A DNA stretch of 64,000 nt, taken from positions 124,001 through 188,000 of the forward strand of contig SRSI01000013.1 of NCBI GenBank assembly GCA_005656395.1, read 5' to 3'. Shown piece after piece: positions 1-12,400 of the stretch; the stretch's first letter is position 1; each line of letters starts with the position of its first letter. The notes beneath the pieces were generated by a model. The model saw only the letters and a program-made list of their open reading frames with translations, had not been told where the DNA came from and made no database searches. Source of the DNA: Strongyloides papillosus. Its lineage: Eukaryota; Nematoda; Chromadorea; Rhabditida; Strongyloididae. A program made the position numbers and the translations under genes.

Positions 1-786
1 TCATATTATATATAATAGTGTATAAAAATGCAAAATAGAATTATAAGAGTTTTATGCAATTAATAAATCTGTTTTATATAGTACTACTGATATTATTAAG
101 TATATTTTAATAATTAAAGTATAATTAATTTATATTTTAATGAAGTTACACAAATTGCCATGGTGAAAATGATTTATATACTTTATTTGAAATTTACGGT
201 AATAGCAATAATAAATTGATAATTTTTAACAATAAATATACTGATAAATTAAAAAAACATTTTTATATACAAATGTGGAAATTATTATAAAGTGTTTTTT
301 ATTAAAATAGTAACCATTAAATTAAAAGAATAAACAATTAAAATATAAATTACACTTTACCACCTAATTGCACTGTGTTTGAATTGTATTTTTTTTTCTT
401 AAATTAGTAATCGTTATTGATAATGATTTGGTTTTTCATTTAATAATGGCAGGAATAGTGCTGATATTTTCAATAACACCCAGAAAAATAAGAGTACAAT
501 AGAAAAAATTATTTTTAATGAAAATCCAATAGCTTCTAAAACTTTGTCCATTTGAAATATCTTCAAATAAAAAAAGCCAATGATATTGTAGTTCCAAATA
601 CAAACAGAAATATAACTCCAATACAAATGTAAAATTTGTATTTCTGTAATGTATGTCCAAACCATCTAGTAGACAATTTTGTAAATATAAAACTCATTCA
701 AAATGTTGCAAAAATTCTTATTTACGACTAGTAAACAATGATTTCTACAATATTGAATAACATAAGAAATTTATATATATATTAAA
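1..786. other. AT-rich leading stretch, no supported gene
   Basis: Mostly AT-rich DNA. A minus-strand open frame at 414-665 would encode 83 residues with two hydrophobic stretches, but a second frame is open over almost the same bases and no family is recognisable. I do not call it. The last hundred bases may hold further upstream debris of the ubiquitin-protease relic that follows. Confidence 0.5.
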
Positions 787-1405
787 CAACATGAATCTGC
801 TGCAGAATTCTTTTTCTTCATACTTGATCAGTTTCAAAATCGGACTCCAGATTTAATGAAATATCTCTATTATAAAGAAGAAAATAATCTGATCTGCGAA
901 CACTGTAAAACTAGAAGAATAATGAATGAATTTGAAGCACCTATATTGAAAATAAATATCAATGATATTAATAACATGAAAGATATAAATAGTGCAATAA
1001 AAAAAATGTTGGAATATGAAATAGAAAGTGTTGCTCGTAAATGCCTACTCTACAACAAAATTTAAGGAAACATGACTAAGAAACGAATAATAAGAAAATA
1101 TCCAAAATATCTATTTGTAGAACTGACAAAAAATATCATGGATAAGATCATCAGAATATGAGCATTCACTTCATATCTTCAAAAGATTCTGTGTATGTAA
1201 ATAAATTTTTCACACAAAATACGCCGTATAAATTGAAAGGATCCATTGCATACGAGAGATTTGGACGTAGAACAGGGCATTTAACTTATATACGTTATGA
1301 AGATAAGTGGTATTGCTTTAATGATAGTCAAAAGCCTAAAGAAATAGATGAAAACGAATTACCTACAGAAAGGTCCACTGTTTTGCTTTATGAAATGAAA
1401 CAATA
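787..1405 (+). pseudogene. ubiquitin-specific protease (USP) relic, C-terminal half
   Basis: This is a broken copy of a ubiquitin carboxyl-terminal hydrolase of the USP (C19) family, cysteine proteases that remove ubiquitin from proteins. The frame before 856 reads QHESAAEFFFFILDQF, like the helix after the USP catalytic Cys box. It continues through EHCKTRRI and KYPKYLFVEL to stops at 1063-1065 and near 1157. After a frame change, 1158-1405 encodes the C-terminal part with SIAYERFGRRTGHLTYIRY and WYCFNDSQ. That matches the USP His box (usually GHYxxY...WYxFDD), here with Leu where Tyr is usual. The N-terminal catalytic cysteine box is not visible. The stops, frame change and missing catalytic half make it a pseudogene. 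An unspliced exon arrangement is a weaker alternative, because no good splice sites flank the breaks. Confidence 0.7.
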
Positions 1406-1688
1406 ATAATAAATTATTTATTTTTTATGACAGTTTAATGAAAGTTTTTCTTCTATTTTGTTTTTTTGATAAATACTATTTCCTTATTCAAAAATATATC
1501 TACAATTATTTCCAAATTCAACAGTTTATTATTGCTTTGATGACATTCACCATAATTGTTAATATAGAGCTTTGATTTAATGTTATTTTTAATTTGCGTA
1601 ATAGATGTTTTATGATATCATTACATCTATATAAATATAATTTCTTTACTTTTTTTATTGTTTATTATAGTAAAATAAAGATAATGTA

Positions 1689-2263
1689 TTAGGTTGTTCA
1701 ACTGAAAATGTCGCTTTTACTGCCAGAGCTAGAAATATAAAAGATATATTTTTAGTCGAACGATATAATATTTATGGCTTTTAAGTAATTGAATACAGTT
1801 CCAACATTGATATCCAATTCATCTGCGAGTTCCTAAACAGTTATTCTTAAATTTGGTTCCACCATTCTTGTTTTCAAGAACATTTACTTCGCGAGAATTT
1901 CCCTTTCGTTGAAGACACATATCTCCATTCTAAAATTTTTGTAACCAACGTTGTATGGTCCGTTTGTTAGTAGACCCTTGGCCAATGCTTCACTAACTTT
2001 CATTGAAGTTTTCGCTTCTGATTGGCCAAGTTTGAACTTGTACAAGTAAATTGATCGAAAATCTATTTTTGACACAACATCTTTTTAAGATAATAACAAC
2101 TTTATGGTAGTTGAAAACAAAATGCAAAAATATGATACTGATAGTCCTTGTTTTGCTCTACAAAAGGGTATATATCTTGTAGCGATATGTGAACGTATAA
2201 GGAAATTATCATTATTTAAAAATTGGCTATCATAAAAGCCATATTTTCAGTTGAACAATCTAA
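1689..2263 (-). mobile_element. internally deleted mariner-like element
   Basis: A 575-bp element bounded by inverted repeats and flanked on both sides by TA, the mariner target site. The left end starts TTAGGTTGTTCAACTGAAAA; the right end read on the minus strand starts TTAGATTGTTCAACTGAAAA. I count 3 mismatches over 31 bases. On the minus strand, about 2075 down to 1770, lies the paired helix-turn-helix DNA-binding half of a transposase. It includes IDFRSIYLYKFKLGQSEA and, after a stop, ELADELDINVGTVFNYLKAI. The DDE/D catalytic half is absent, so the copy is non-autonomous. Confidence 0.88.
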
Positions 2264-2484
2264 TATTTATAATACATTAATATATATTTGCGCCATAAAA
2301 AAATTGCCATCTATGACAATTTGCATCGTTTTTAAAATATCGTGTTATTGCATAATTCATACATAATAAAAGGTTATATATGTTAATAAGATAAGAAAAT
2401 GTGCCATAACTATAAGATTAATACAGTTAAGACACATTACAATACAAAATACTCAATGTTAATACATATTTCTCCAATGTCGAA

Positions 2485-2930
2485 AAATGCAAAACAGCAG
2501 TGGTGAGTTGACGGGCTCCCCTATTATTAGATATTCTTTGTCTTGTAATAAAACTATTAAATTCAATAAAGAAATTGTTATTACTATCTTCTCCAAAAAA
2601 TTTAATGGAATCATAACCTATATCAATAAATTATTTTGCTTTAGATCTTTCAAAACATAACCTAATAAAATCCATTCTGGGCAATAATTCCCATTCATGT
2701 ATTTTATATTTTTCTGCCAGAATTAGAATACCTACACCTGCCTCGCCATTAAATAATTCACTATGCTTTAATAGACAGTTGTTTAAATAGTGTCAATTAT
2801 TTTGTATTTTTGTCTAACTTTAGTCAGTACAGTAAATGTTAATATTAAACTTAATTGCTTCATCTATGAGATTATCTACTAAATCTTTACTCAATGATCG
2901 ACAGTTGTATGTGCCTATAAACATATTTGA
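2485..2930 (-). pseudogene. decayed LINE endonuclease (RTE-like)
   Basis: On the minus strand the bases around 2925-2830 read TYNCRSLSKDLVDNLIDEA followed by INIYC. This fits the N-terminus of the apurinic-like endonuclease of RTE-type LINEs (..YNCRSLS...FDIDVYCLQE). Further down (about 2750-2640) come EAGVGILILAEKYKIHEWEL and RMDFIRLCFE, like the GGVGI...W.....R....RL segment of the same domain. Stops and frame changes interrupt it and the reverse transcriptase is not found next to it. Family assignment rests on these motifs alone. Confidence 0.6.
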
Positions 2931-3122
2931 TAACAATTTCGAGTACAATGTTATAAAATACCAACAATGTAAGTTTAATAAGGTAATCTACTCAAAAAGA
3001 GTTATAATTAGCACAACAAAAAGATGACTATGTATGGAGAAGACCAATTTTATCAAATTCTCTACGATTAAGATAAGTACGTACGCTTCAAAGGGTAGAT
3101 TTACTTGACTGTTGTAATAATA

Positions 3123-4396
3123 TTAGGTTGTTCCATAAATTTCCGTAATTTTTAAAAATTTATTTTAAAAAAGATTTTTTTTAAAAATCAAAAGTAATTT
3201 AATCAATTATATATTCCTCGTCATTATTTACAACTTTTTCACGTCTTTCCATTAATTTGTTGATACCTTCACGCCAGAAATCGATGGGTCTTGACTAAAA
3301 GAATTTGTTCAGCCATGTATATAGTGCCTCTTCGTTTTCAAATGTTAAGTTCCTCATATGGTTTGCACATAAACGGAAAAGGTGATAATCCGTTGGGGCA
3401 AGGTCTGGTGAATACGGAGGATGCTAAAGAACCTCCCAATTGAACTCCTGGAGAGCGATTTTGAAAATTTTTGCTGTATGAGTCCGAGCGTTGTCGTAGA
3501 GTAGGATAACTTAGCTTAATTGATCCGATCTTTTTTTGTTGAATAGTCTAATTTACGCGATGAAATTGATCCAAATTAAGATCTTTGCCTACTGTTTGGT
3601 TATTCTCAATTATTTCTCAATGAATCACGCATTTTAATTCCAAAACACACAGATTACTTGCTTCACTCTAGAATTAAACGCATCTCTTGCTCACACCTAC
3701 TGCTTCCTTTGGCTCGTGTTGACGTAGAGAAACCATTTATAATCCACGGTGACGATTCTTTACGGGAATCGATTCTCGTAGCTATGTGTCGCTTGATGCC
3801 GAGCGAGATGTTGAGAAGTAATAAAAACTATTTTTTTTTGTTTTTTTTCAGTAAGACTATAAGACAATCAAACTCGAAATTTTTGCTCAGAACCCATTGA
3901 TGTAAGATGACGGGAGATTGCTTTAACAACACTGTTCATTTTTTCGGCTAGTTCTCTACATGTTTGACGGTTGTCTTTTCTCAAAAGATCTATCAAACGA
4001 TCCTCGTCAAAAATAGATAGCCTATCTTTTCGTGGAGAGTCTTGAAGATCGAAATTGTCATTTATGAACTTTCCGTACCAATATTTTGCAGTGCTCCAAC
4101 CCATATCATCTTCTACATACACAGAATAAATTTACCGAACGTCTTCAGATACTCTGTGGCTACGATTAAAAGCAAATAACAGCAGGTGTCGAAAGTGCTG
4201 TTTTTTGTCTACTTGGCATTACATTTTAAAGATATAAAATTAAATTAAAATTAAAAGATATGAAAACGGAATTAACAGGGTTTTGTAGAGCGGAAAAATA
4301 GCTTTCGAATGATATATATAACGCGTACGAAAAAATTAAAAAGTGCGGTAAAAAAAGCGTTTGAAAGAAATCACGGTAACTTATGGAACAACCTAA
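3123..4396 (-). mobile_element. mariner-like element, full length but dead
   Basis: A 1274-bp element, a typical full mariner length, flanked by TA on both sides. Terminal repeats begin TTAGGTTGTTCCATAA at both ends; I count 3 mismatches over 29 bases. The transposase lies on the minus strand. A helix-turn-helix half is at about 4208-3868 (HFRHLLLFAFNRSHRVSED, then DNFDLQDSPRKDR and ELAEKMNSV). A middle part in shifted frames has WFLYVNTSQRKQ. The C-terminal catalytic part at about 3510-3210 shows DNARTHTA, then HPPYSPDLAPTDYHLFRLC. Stop codons (for example before HPPYSPDL) and frameshifts make it inactive. It shares the first 11 terminal bases with the deleted mariner at 1689-2263. Confidence 0.9.
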
Positions 4397-7300
4397 TACT
4401 GTTATGTGGGAAATAGGTTAACAAACTTTGTCATAAAGAAGCTTTGGCTGATCACCCTGTGTAACACCACTTATTAACTTTTAATTTGTATAATCACAAT
4501 TTGTTTCATCGTCTATGCTACATTTATTTTTGCTAAAACATAGATATAGTTAGAGGTCATTTTTGACATTGTAATTTCTACAAGCAATAACTAAAACATG
4601 ACCAATTAAAGTTAGTAAAAATTTATGTAAAGAATTGGAAGAAGGTATAGTAGATGATAAAACAGTGCAAAGATTGCTTTCAAAGATTCGAGATAAAGTA
4701 ATGAATCTTCGAAATCCTATCACTTAAAATTATTTTTAGTTACCACTATTGTGATATGTTATCAAAATTCAACAAGAAAAATTAGAAAAAAATGAGAAAA
4801 TCCAAAAGTGGAAATTATTTGCAGGTAATAATGAATAATATTTTGCAAATTAGATAAATTCTTATTAAAATTATATACTTTTGAATTTCCTGTAAAGAAG
4901 ACTGAACTTATAAACAACCCTTTACATTTAGTTAAATTAATATATAAGCAAAATTAAATACTAAATAATGTATAAATATTTTGGTTTTACGTAAAAAAAA
5001 TAATAAAAATCTTTTTTAATAATCTGTCAATACATGCATGTTATCGTCATCATCTAAATTAAAAATCCACTCTAGCTTATAACCATTTATTATTAAACTT
5101 GTTTTTTAAACAATTTTTAATGAGTTTCAAGGTAAAAAAATAAAATAAATAGGCCTTTTTATCAATAAAAATGAAACCATTTTATAAAGAGAAATAAATA
5201 CTTTATTAAATAAGTAAAATAAACGTGTTATTTGAAAAGTTTTATAGTTAGGTTGACAAAACGAAATAAAGGAAAGTTTTTAAAAAAGAAGTTGTTGTTT
5301 AATTTACATATAATAGTATTAATCTTCAAGTGAAAAAATCATAATTATGATAATGATAAATTTTCTTAGTAGTAAAAATAAATATTAAGGAATGTTTTAT
5401 TTGTACTTTACAAACCAATAACAAATAGCTTTTTTATTAACTTTTTAATAACTTTATTAAATCATACAAAAATTTGTAGATTATTTATTAATGATAATTT
5501 TTACTGATATAAATTATTTGATATTTCGCAAAAATTACTTTTGCAAATATTGCTGCTTTCTTTGATTATTATTCTACAATTGTAAAATATTATCATTATT
5601 TTTGGATAAAGTTTATGAAGTATTCTGAAAATTAGTAGTAATCATAAAGTTTCCATCGCTTTTACAATGTAGCCTATAGCAGAATTAAGATACCAAAAAT
5701 TTTGTTAGTGAAACTAAAATGATGGCACTTTTAAAAAAATTGTTTTTATTACACAAAAACACTAAAGAACTTTAAAAGTAATGCTAAAAGTCCAATTTTT
5801 TTTAAAAATGTTTAATTTAAGATGCCTTAGCTTATTTTGTATATTTATACTTTTAGAAAATTAGTTGAAATAAGACTAATTTTCACAATTAGTTTCTTTT
5901 TAACAAAATTTTAATTATTTTTTTTATTCAATGTATAGATCTTAAATAAACTTTATTTTTTAATTATAAATGAGTAAATGACAATCTTAACCGCAAAATA
6001 GCAATTTTGTACACTATTTCCTTCATTTCTGCATGAATATATTTATGCTTAAGATATCATTTATATATTAAAATTATAAACATTTGACCACCATTGCAAT
6101 ATTTTGGATGAAATATTCTTTTAATTTCCAAAATCTCCTGGTTTATAAATATTTTATATATATTTAAAAATTATTTATTTTATATCATTAAAATATCTTT
6201 ATGTTGTTAATTAATACGTATAATTTTTTACTGAAAAGTTTTAGTATTGCAATACTAACTTTTTACTTTGGAAAAAATATACAGGGATTGTTCTAACAAT
6301 AGCAATTATTTTATAGTAATTTTCTATCACTTAATTTTTTAAAAATGATAAATTTAAACAAAATTATTTTCTAATTTTTATCATCTTTATAACTAAATAT
6401 TTCATACTATTATTATTAAATAATCCTGTCAAATTTATTACATGTTTAATTGGTTTTTTTATATTTATTCTTATGTTATTGTTAAAAAATATAATGAATT
6501 CAATTTATCTAGCCAACTTTAAAACTAACCAATATTTACACAACGAAAAGTTTATATAATTTTTTATCGTTTAGAAAGTCTACCAATAATATAATTATAA
6601 TACAGCAGATTAATATTTCAAAGTTATTAAATATCTGTCATTTACGTCATCAAATCAAAAATTAATCATAACTATTTAATTTTTATGAAATTTAGTTCAT
6701 GAATGTTGTCAAATTTTATTAACATCATTACTGTTTAATAAATCTTTGATAAATTATACTGTTATCTATAAAATTTCTATAACTGTTTTTTACAAATAGT
6801 TATTATTTATTTGATGATTAATACACTTAATATAATTATTTTTATATTTTAAACATTATTTTTGATAAAACCAATTATTTTTGTACTTTTGTTTTATTAA
6901 AAGATAAAGGTCAGATTGATTTTTAATTGTTTTGGTATATTTAAGAAATAATAAATATATGCATATTTATATCATCAAAATTGTTAAATTTATTTTTCCA
7001 TCAATAATATAAAAACAATCACCAAGGTATGGGAAGGATGCCTTTAAAAAACTTTTGAACTCTTAAAGCAACACAAAAGAAGAATGTTAAAATAATATTT
7101 TTGATATTAAAGTATGACAAATGAACGAGAATACCTTGAAACAGTCAAAGGACAACAACATTTTTTCTTTGATACATTAAACAAGCTTTTTTAATAGTAG
7201 GAGTATTTTAATATAAATTTCACTATTAAATAAACCTCTCTACACTTTCGGTTGAATAAATAAGTAAATAATTTGTTTACAATAATTGAGTTAACAATAA

Positions 7301-9068
7301 TTCCATTTGGAAAGATTTTATTTGATTAAAAAAATAAATTGAAAATTTGTTCATTAAATAAAAATGATGCATTTCGTTTAATGTAATTCTGTTTCAATTT
7401 CTATTTTTTTGATACTTAAACAATGTGACGAATGAAAACAATTTTCCAGTATTTATGTTATTTGATCATCTAAATAAATAATATTAAATATTTAAGTAGT
7501 TTGAAGAATATACACATTGTATTTAATGTTTGAAATTTTTATTATTTCTATATATAATAATTTAGGAAATTTGTTTCTTGAACACCGGTTTTCGTCATTT
7601 TTCATCTTTATCATCACAAATTTTTGTCTTATCATATTCAGAATAGTGTTTGAAAATCAAATGTTTTGTTTTATAAAAAGTTAATAAAAAATTTATCTTA
7701 AGTGGTTGATACCTGTTAAAAGTATCTTTGAAAATGAAATCATCATTTGTGTTCGGGAAGCACTTATTCTTATCATTATATGCTTTTTGCAGTTTAAAAC
7801 TAGAGTAAAAAAAGTACAATTATAGTATTTCAATTTTGTTGATATTTACAATTATTATTAGTAAAGGTAGTAGGAGAGAAAAAGCTAGTCTATGAAATAA
7901 AAGAAAACAGGTGATAAATTATACATACAAACATTGATGATGTAATATACCTCTCTTTATGAATATGTTCCGATGCGGAAAGGTACATAAAAAATACTGA
8001 AGATCAATGTATTGAGACTGTTATAATTTGTTAATTTTATATGCTGATGACGAAAAATTAATAAAGATTGGTACAACTTTCTTGATATAAATTAATAACT
8101 AGTGTTTAAAGCTGAAACATAAGCAAAGTTGATTCACATTTTTTCAATGAGGCAAATCTATTTAATAACGCTTGAGTACACTCTTCCTCATTTGCTTCTT
8201 AAATATTATATAAATGATTAATTAATGCACAAAGTCGACAGTCAGCTTGATTCATGAAACATACAAAATATTTAATACTACTTTTTTTTCATTACTATAA
8301 TAATGATTATTATTATTCATACGATTTTTCTATACACTACATATTAGTGTTATTTAAATATCCTTAAAAATATTAATATTCTATTTATTTTTTTATTTAT
8401 TTATGATAGAAATATGTTGTAGTTGATATTAAAATATATGATCCATTTACCCTTTTGAAAATTGGTTAAACTAAAATTTAACCTGTTTTTAAACTTTAAT
8501 AATTACCTTGTTTTTTTCTTATAATACAACGATAATTTTGACAACTAAATTGATATATGTATTTCATTTAATTTATCTATATATTTTGTTGGAGGACACC
8601 CTTTTATATGTCAAAAATTTCTTTTCTCTTATCTTTTTAATCAACTTTAACATAGTAAAAGATATAAAACTTGCCAAAAATAAACTTTAGCATAATGAAT
8701 TTTAACCTCTCTAGTCAACATTCCGTCTCATCTTTATGATTTCTTGTTATCATACAACGATACATAATTATCAGAAATTAATTAAAAAACATAATTTATG
8801 TTTATTAAAGGAATTGAGAGCAACTACCAAGTGATTCACGAATTACATAAGCTGATCATGAAGTATAAATAACCATATCACCTTTGAAATATTAAAAAAT
8901 CTTAAAAACAATTTGCTTTTATGTTTTGTAAAAATAAAGCAATAAACAAATGTTTGATTTTTTTTCACTGTAATATGATTATTTTTTTAAAATTTTTTTC
9001 TTTGCTCTTTTTTTAACAATCTATTATCAACATTACTTGTTATTAGGTACACATATAATTATCACAAT
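4397..9068. other. 4.7-kb gene-poor AT-rich interval
   Basis: I see no supported gene. About 4604-4726 on the plus strand is an open segment (KELEEGIVDDKTVQRLLSKI) that could be an exon remnant of something unidentified. A minus-strand open frame at 7595-7819 encodes 74 unrecognised residues. The rest is AT-rich DNA with homopolymer runs. Confidence 0.5.
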
Positions 9069-9438
9069 ATGAAAATTTACAATAAAGCTACATTATTTAC
9101 TATTATTTTTATTTGTATACTTTTTACTTTACATAATGCAGCTCCAATATTGAAAAATGAACAGAATTTAGATAAAAAGTATGTTTTTTTATTTGCTTTT
9201 TTTATTATTACTTATTTTTAATATTTTGTTATAAATTTTCAGACATCTATCTTTTACTAATACAATACATATTGGAAAACACAAACACAATAAAGGTACA
9301 GGAAATGATAATTCATCGACAAATGAAGAAGAATTAAAAGAAGGTAGGAGATTAAGAAGAAATCCTGATAAAAAAGAATATCCAAGAATTTGTTATTTTT
9401 CACCAATTCAATGCTTATTTACAAGAAATAGAAAATAA
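9069..9438 (+). CDS. C-type allatostatin-like neuropeptide precursor
   Basis: Two exons, 9069-9178 and 9243-9438, with a 64-base intron (GTATGT...TTTCAG), give a 101-residue precursor. The first ~24 residues are a clear signal peptide, a hydrophobic run ending LHNA before AP. The middle is polar. Dibasic sites (RR, RR, KK) precede the C-terminal peptide [16 protein letters not shown], followed by RNRK and the stop. The core CYFSPIQC matches the arthropod allatostatin-C core CYFNPISC: two cysteines six residues apart, which in that family form a disulphide ring. Such peptides are secreted ligands of somatostatin/allatostatin-C-type GPCRs; that role here is inferred from the motif. The start is the only ATG that gives a signal peptide, and splicing keeps the frame. 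No TATA or trans-splice signal was decisive. Confidence 0.85.
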
Positions 9439-12400
9439 GTTGAAAATCAATTGATTTATCATCTCATAAGCAAATGGCAACACAAATATATTTTCTTTCA
9501 AACATTCTTAAATATATAGGAGTTTTATATTTTTCAAAAATATGTAAAAAAGATACAAAAAAAGCCAAATCAAATTAAATAATGTAAATGTTGCAGTTAT
9601 TATACTTTATCATATCTTTGATAAAATACTTTTATGGAATGGACATGGAAAATCCTGATCTCATTAAATATTTGAAGTTTCAGCCATTTATAGTTTCTTA
9701 CCACCATTATTTGTATATTTTGACGTCATTTTATATTGTAAAAAACGAACTACTTTTTGGATTATATAAAAGAAGTTTTTACTCTAATATACTTTGTATA
9801 GGATAATAATATTAAAATATTCACTTAATTTGTATGGTAGAATTATAATCATCTATAATCGTTAAGCTGATGAACCTGTATCGAAGATTAAAAAATTCTT
9901 TATTGAATACTCACAAACAAATATATATGTGTTCGTCTTTTCAGTAGGTGTTGTGTAGTTACGATTGAAGCATCTTCTAAATCATAAAATATCAAATGTG
10001 TTTGTATGTCTTTGTATCTTATAAATTTATAGTTATAAATGATAGATTTTCCTTTCAAGTCATTGACACTAAAAATAATTTAAAGTGTAATAATTTTTTT
10101 TAACTTTTATATTGAAATCGAGAAAGATGTTACAAAATGAAAAGCCGATAATAAAGATAATCTTTAAAGAAAACTGACTTCATAAAAATAACTTCTTTTT
10201 TTAATAATAACTTCTCTTATTGACCTACCCTTTATACCATCAACTTGATTAACATCTTTTTTTAAGTTGTATTAATTTAAAGATTGTCTAATATCTTTAG
10301 ACCCTGAGACAAGATACCTTATCTAGTTCAATAACTTTAAGAGTCTTTATAAACACATAAATTTGTATTTTTAAATTAAAAAGAAATATATAATAAAGCA
10401 ACAATTCAACTTGTCCATTTTTAATGTTTCATAATTCTTTATAATTATCGTTGAGTTTGGTGGAGTTTAATTAGTGTTAAGTAATCTTATAATCTATAAA
10501 CTTCAACGATAAATAGACTTATTCCAATGAATCTCAAATCATATATATTATACTTTCCATTCCATTATACCATTAGTCGTAATATCTATTTAGATAATTG
10601 TTCTTACAACTTCAATTCATTTTATATACCTTTTTAAAATATTTTTTTATATATTTTAAATGAAAATTTTGATGCTCCAATGAATTTATTGTAATTTTAT
10701 AATATCAAGTTATATAAATTGAATTAAAATTACAATTAAAATAGAAAAAAGTACAATATATTACCTTTTTTGAAAACATAATTTTATATTTTTTTCAAAT
10801 TATCAAATGTACCTATAATTATTAAATTGATTTAGTCTATTATAAGTTTAAAAATTTTGTATACTTTTTAATCATCATTCTTCTGCATTCAATTTTTAAA
10901 TTGTTATTAAATTTATAATTTGTAATTCATTAATACTTACAAAAAAGATAGATCTCTTTTTTAGAAAGAACTCAAACATTTTGTTTTATCCATCATTACA
11001 ATTACCAAATTGTAGGTAGAGAGGTGTTATAATATCATATTTTCATGATTATTTTTACTCTTACCTATTAAAATTTTTTGATAATTAGTAATATCTATAT
11101 ATGAAGCTTTAACCTGTTTTACTCAAGGTAATACTTATTACATTCTCCTTGTCATAATATTTTTATTAAATTTTAAAATTATAGTTCAGGTTGAATTAAA
11201 AAAATAGAAATTTTTTGTCAAAATAAGCCTATTTATTATATATGTTTACGCTTGTATTTTAATAATTTATATTAAAAAAAAGCATTGATTATGTATATTT
11301 GATATTATTCTTACAAATCAAGATTATATTTTTGTTTGTTTCTTCACAATATTATGACATTAACATTTATTTTTAAAAAATTTGAAGACTTTTGTTACAA
11401 AATTACTCATTTGTCACTAAAGTTTTGAAACACTTGTCATGACATTGTCTTATAATACATTACATAAATATTATATTTATTAGATTTATACTAAACATGT
11501 AAAAAGGTTTCGTTTAATCTTTTTACCTATGATTAGATTATTTATCTTTTTTCGCTCATAATATTTTACAACCTGCCAAAAAGGAGAGAATGTAAGTAAA
11601 ATTAAATTAATATAGTTACATTAACTTAATTTAATGTATGAAATTTTTTAAATAATTGCTATTGTGTAATCTATTTAACATATGTATGTATATTTGGAAA
11701 GTTTTTATCAATCTTTTAGACATTTATTTTGATATTAAATCATATATTGGTTGTTTATCAATGGAAGAATTTTATTATTTTAATTATTTTGTGAAGTCAT
11801 CAAATGATGCATTAAAAGGAATTCGCATCAATTTTTGAAAGATTTTTATGTAAAGGGTTCATAATTAATATGACCATTTTTATACGTTATCTGTTTATTT
11901 AATTTAAACTTGTTTACTTAAATACATTTGCCATTTTAAAAAGTAAAATGTTTCAAAAACACATGTATAGGTTATATATACATATTTACAAATAATAATT
12001 ACATTAAATATTATCATTATTTAGTAGCTGATCTTGATCCCCAATGCGTTATCGTGGTAATTTTTTAATTAAGGTAATTATTGTAGTAATTACAAGGTAT
12101 CAAACAACAATATATTTATAAAACTTTTTATCAACTATATCTTTAAAAGTGGTGTTATGATGCATTAAAAATTTGGAAAAGTCCATGTGACATTTTTGTT
12201 GTATTAAATAAGTTAACTATTAATAGGTTTATTTTTAATATGTTACGTTATCTCATCACTGTTGATTTTTATTTTCGATTTTATGTAATAATATTGGTAC
12301 ATAAATTAAAATAATTATGTAGAAGGAGTGATCTTCTATACGTCTGTACTTTAGCTAATAATATATAAAAAGAAAAATTAAATTTATGTACCTTTCATTA

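Noticed and set aside
414..665. Minus-strand open frame of 83 residues with hydrophobic stretches
   Set aside because: A second minus-strand frame is open over nearly the same interval, the composition is typical of AT-rich chance ORFs, and no family is recognisable.
2836..3027. Plus-strand open frame of 63 residues
   Set aside because: It lies antisense to the LINE endonuclease relic, which has recognisable motifs.
3658..3900. Plus-strand open frame of 80 residues
   Set aside because: It is antisense to the minus-strand mariner transposase debris.
7595..7819. Minus-strand open frame of 74 residues
   Set aside because: No signal peptide, domain or splice context; not distinguishable from chance.
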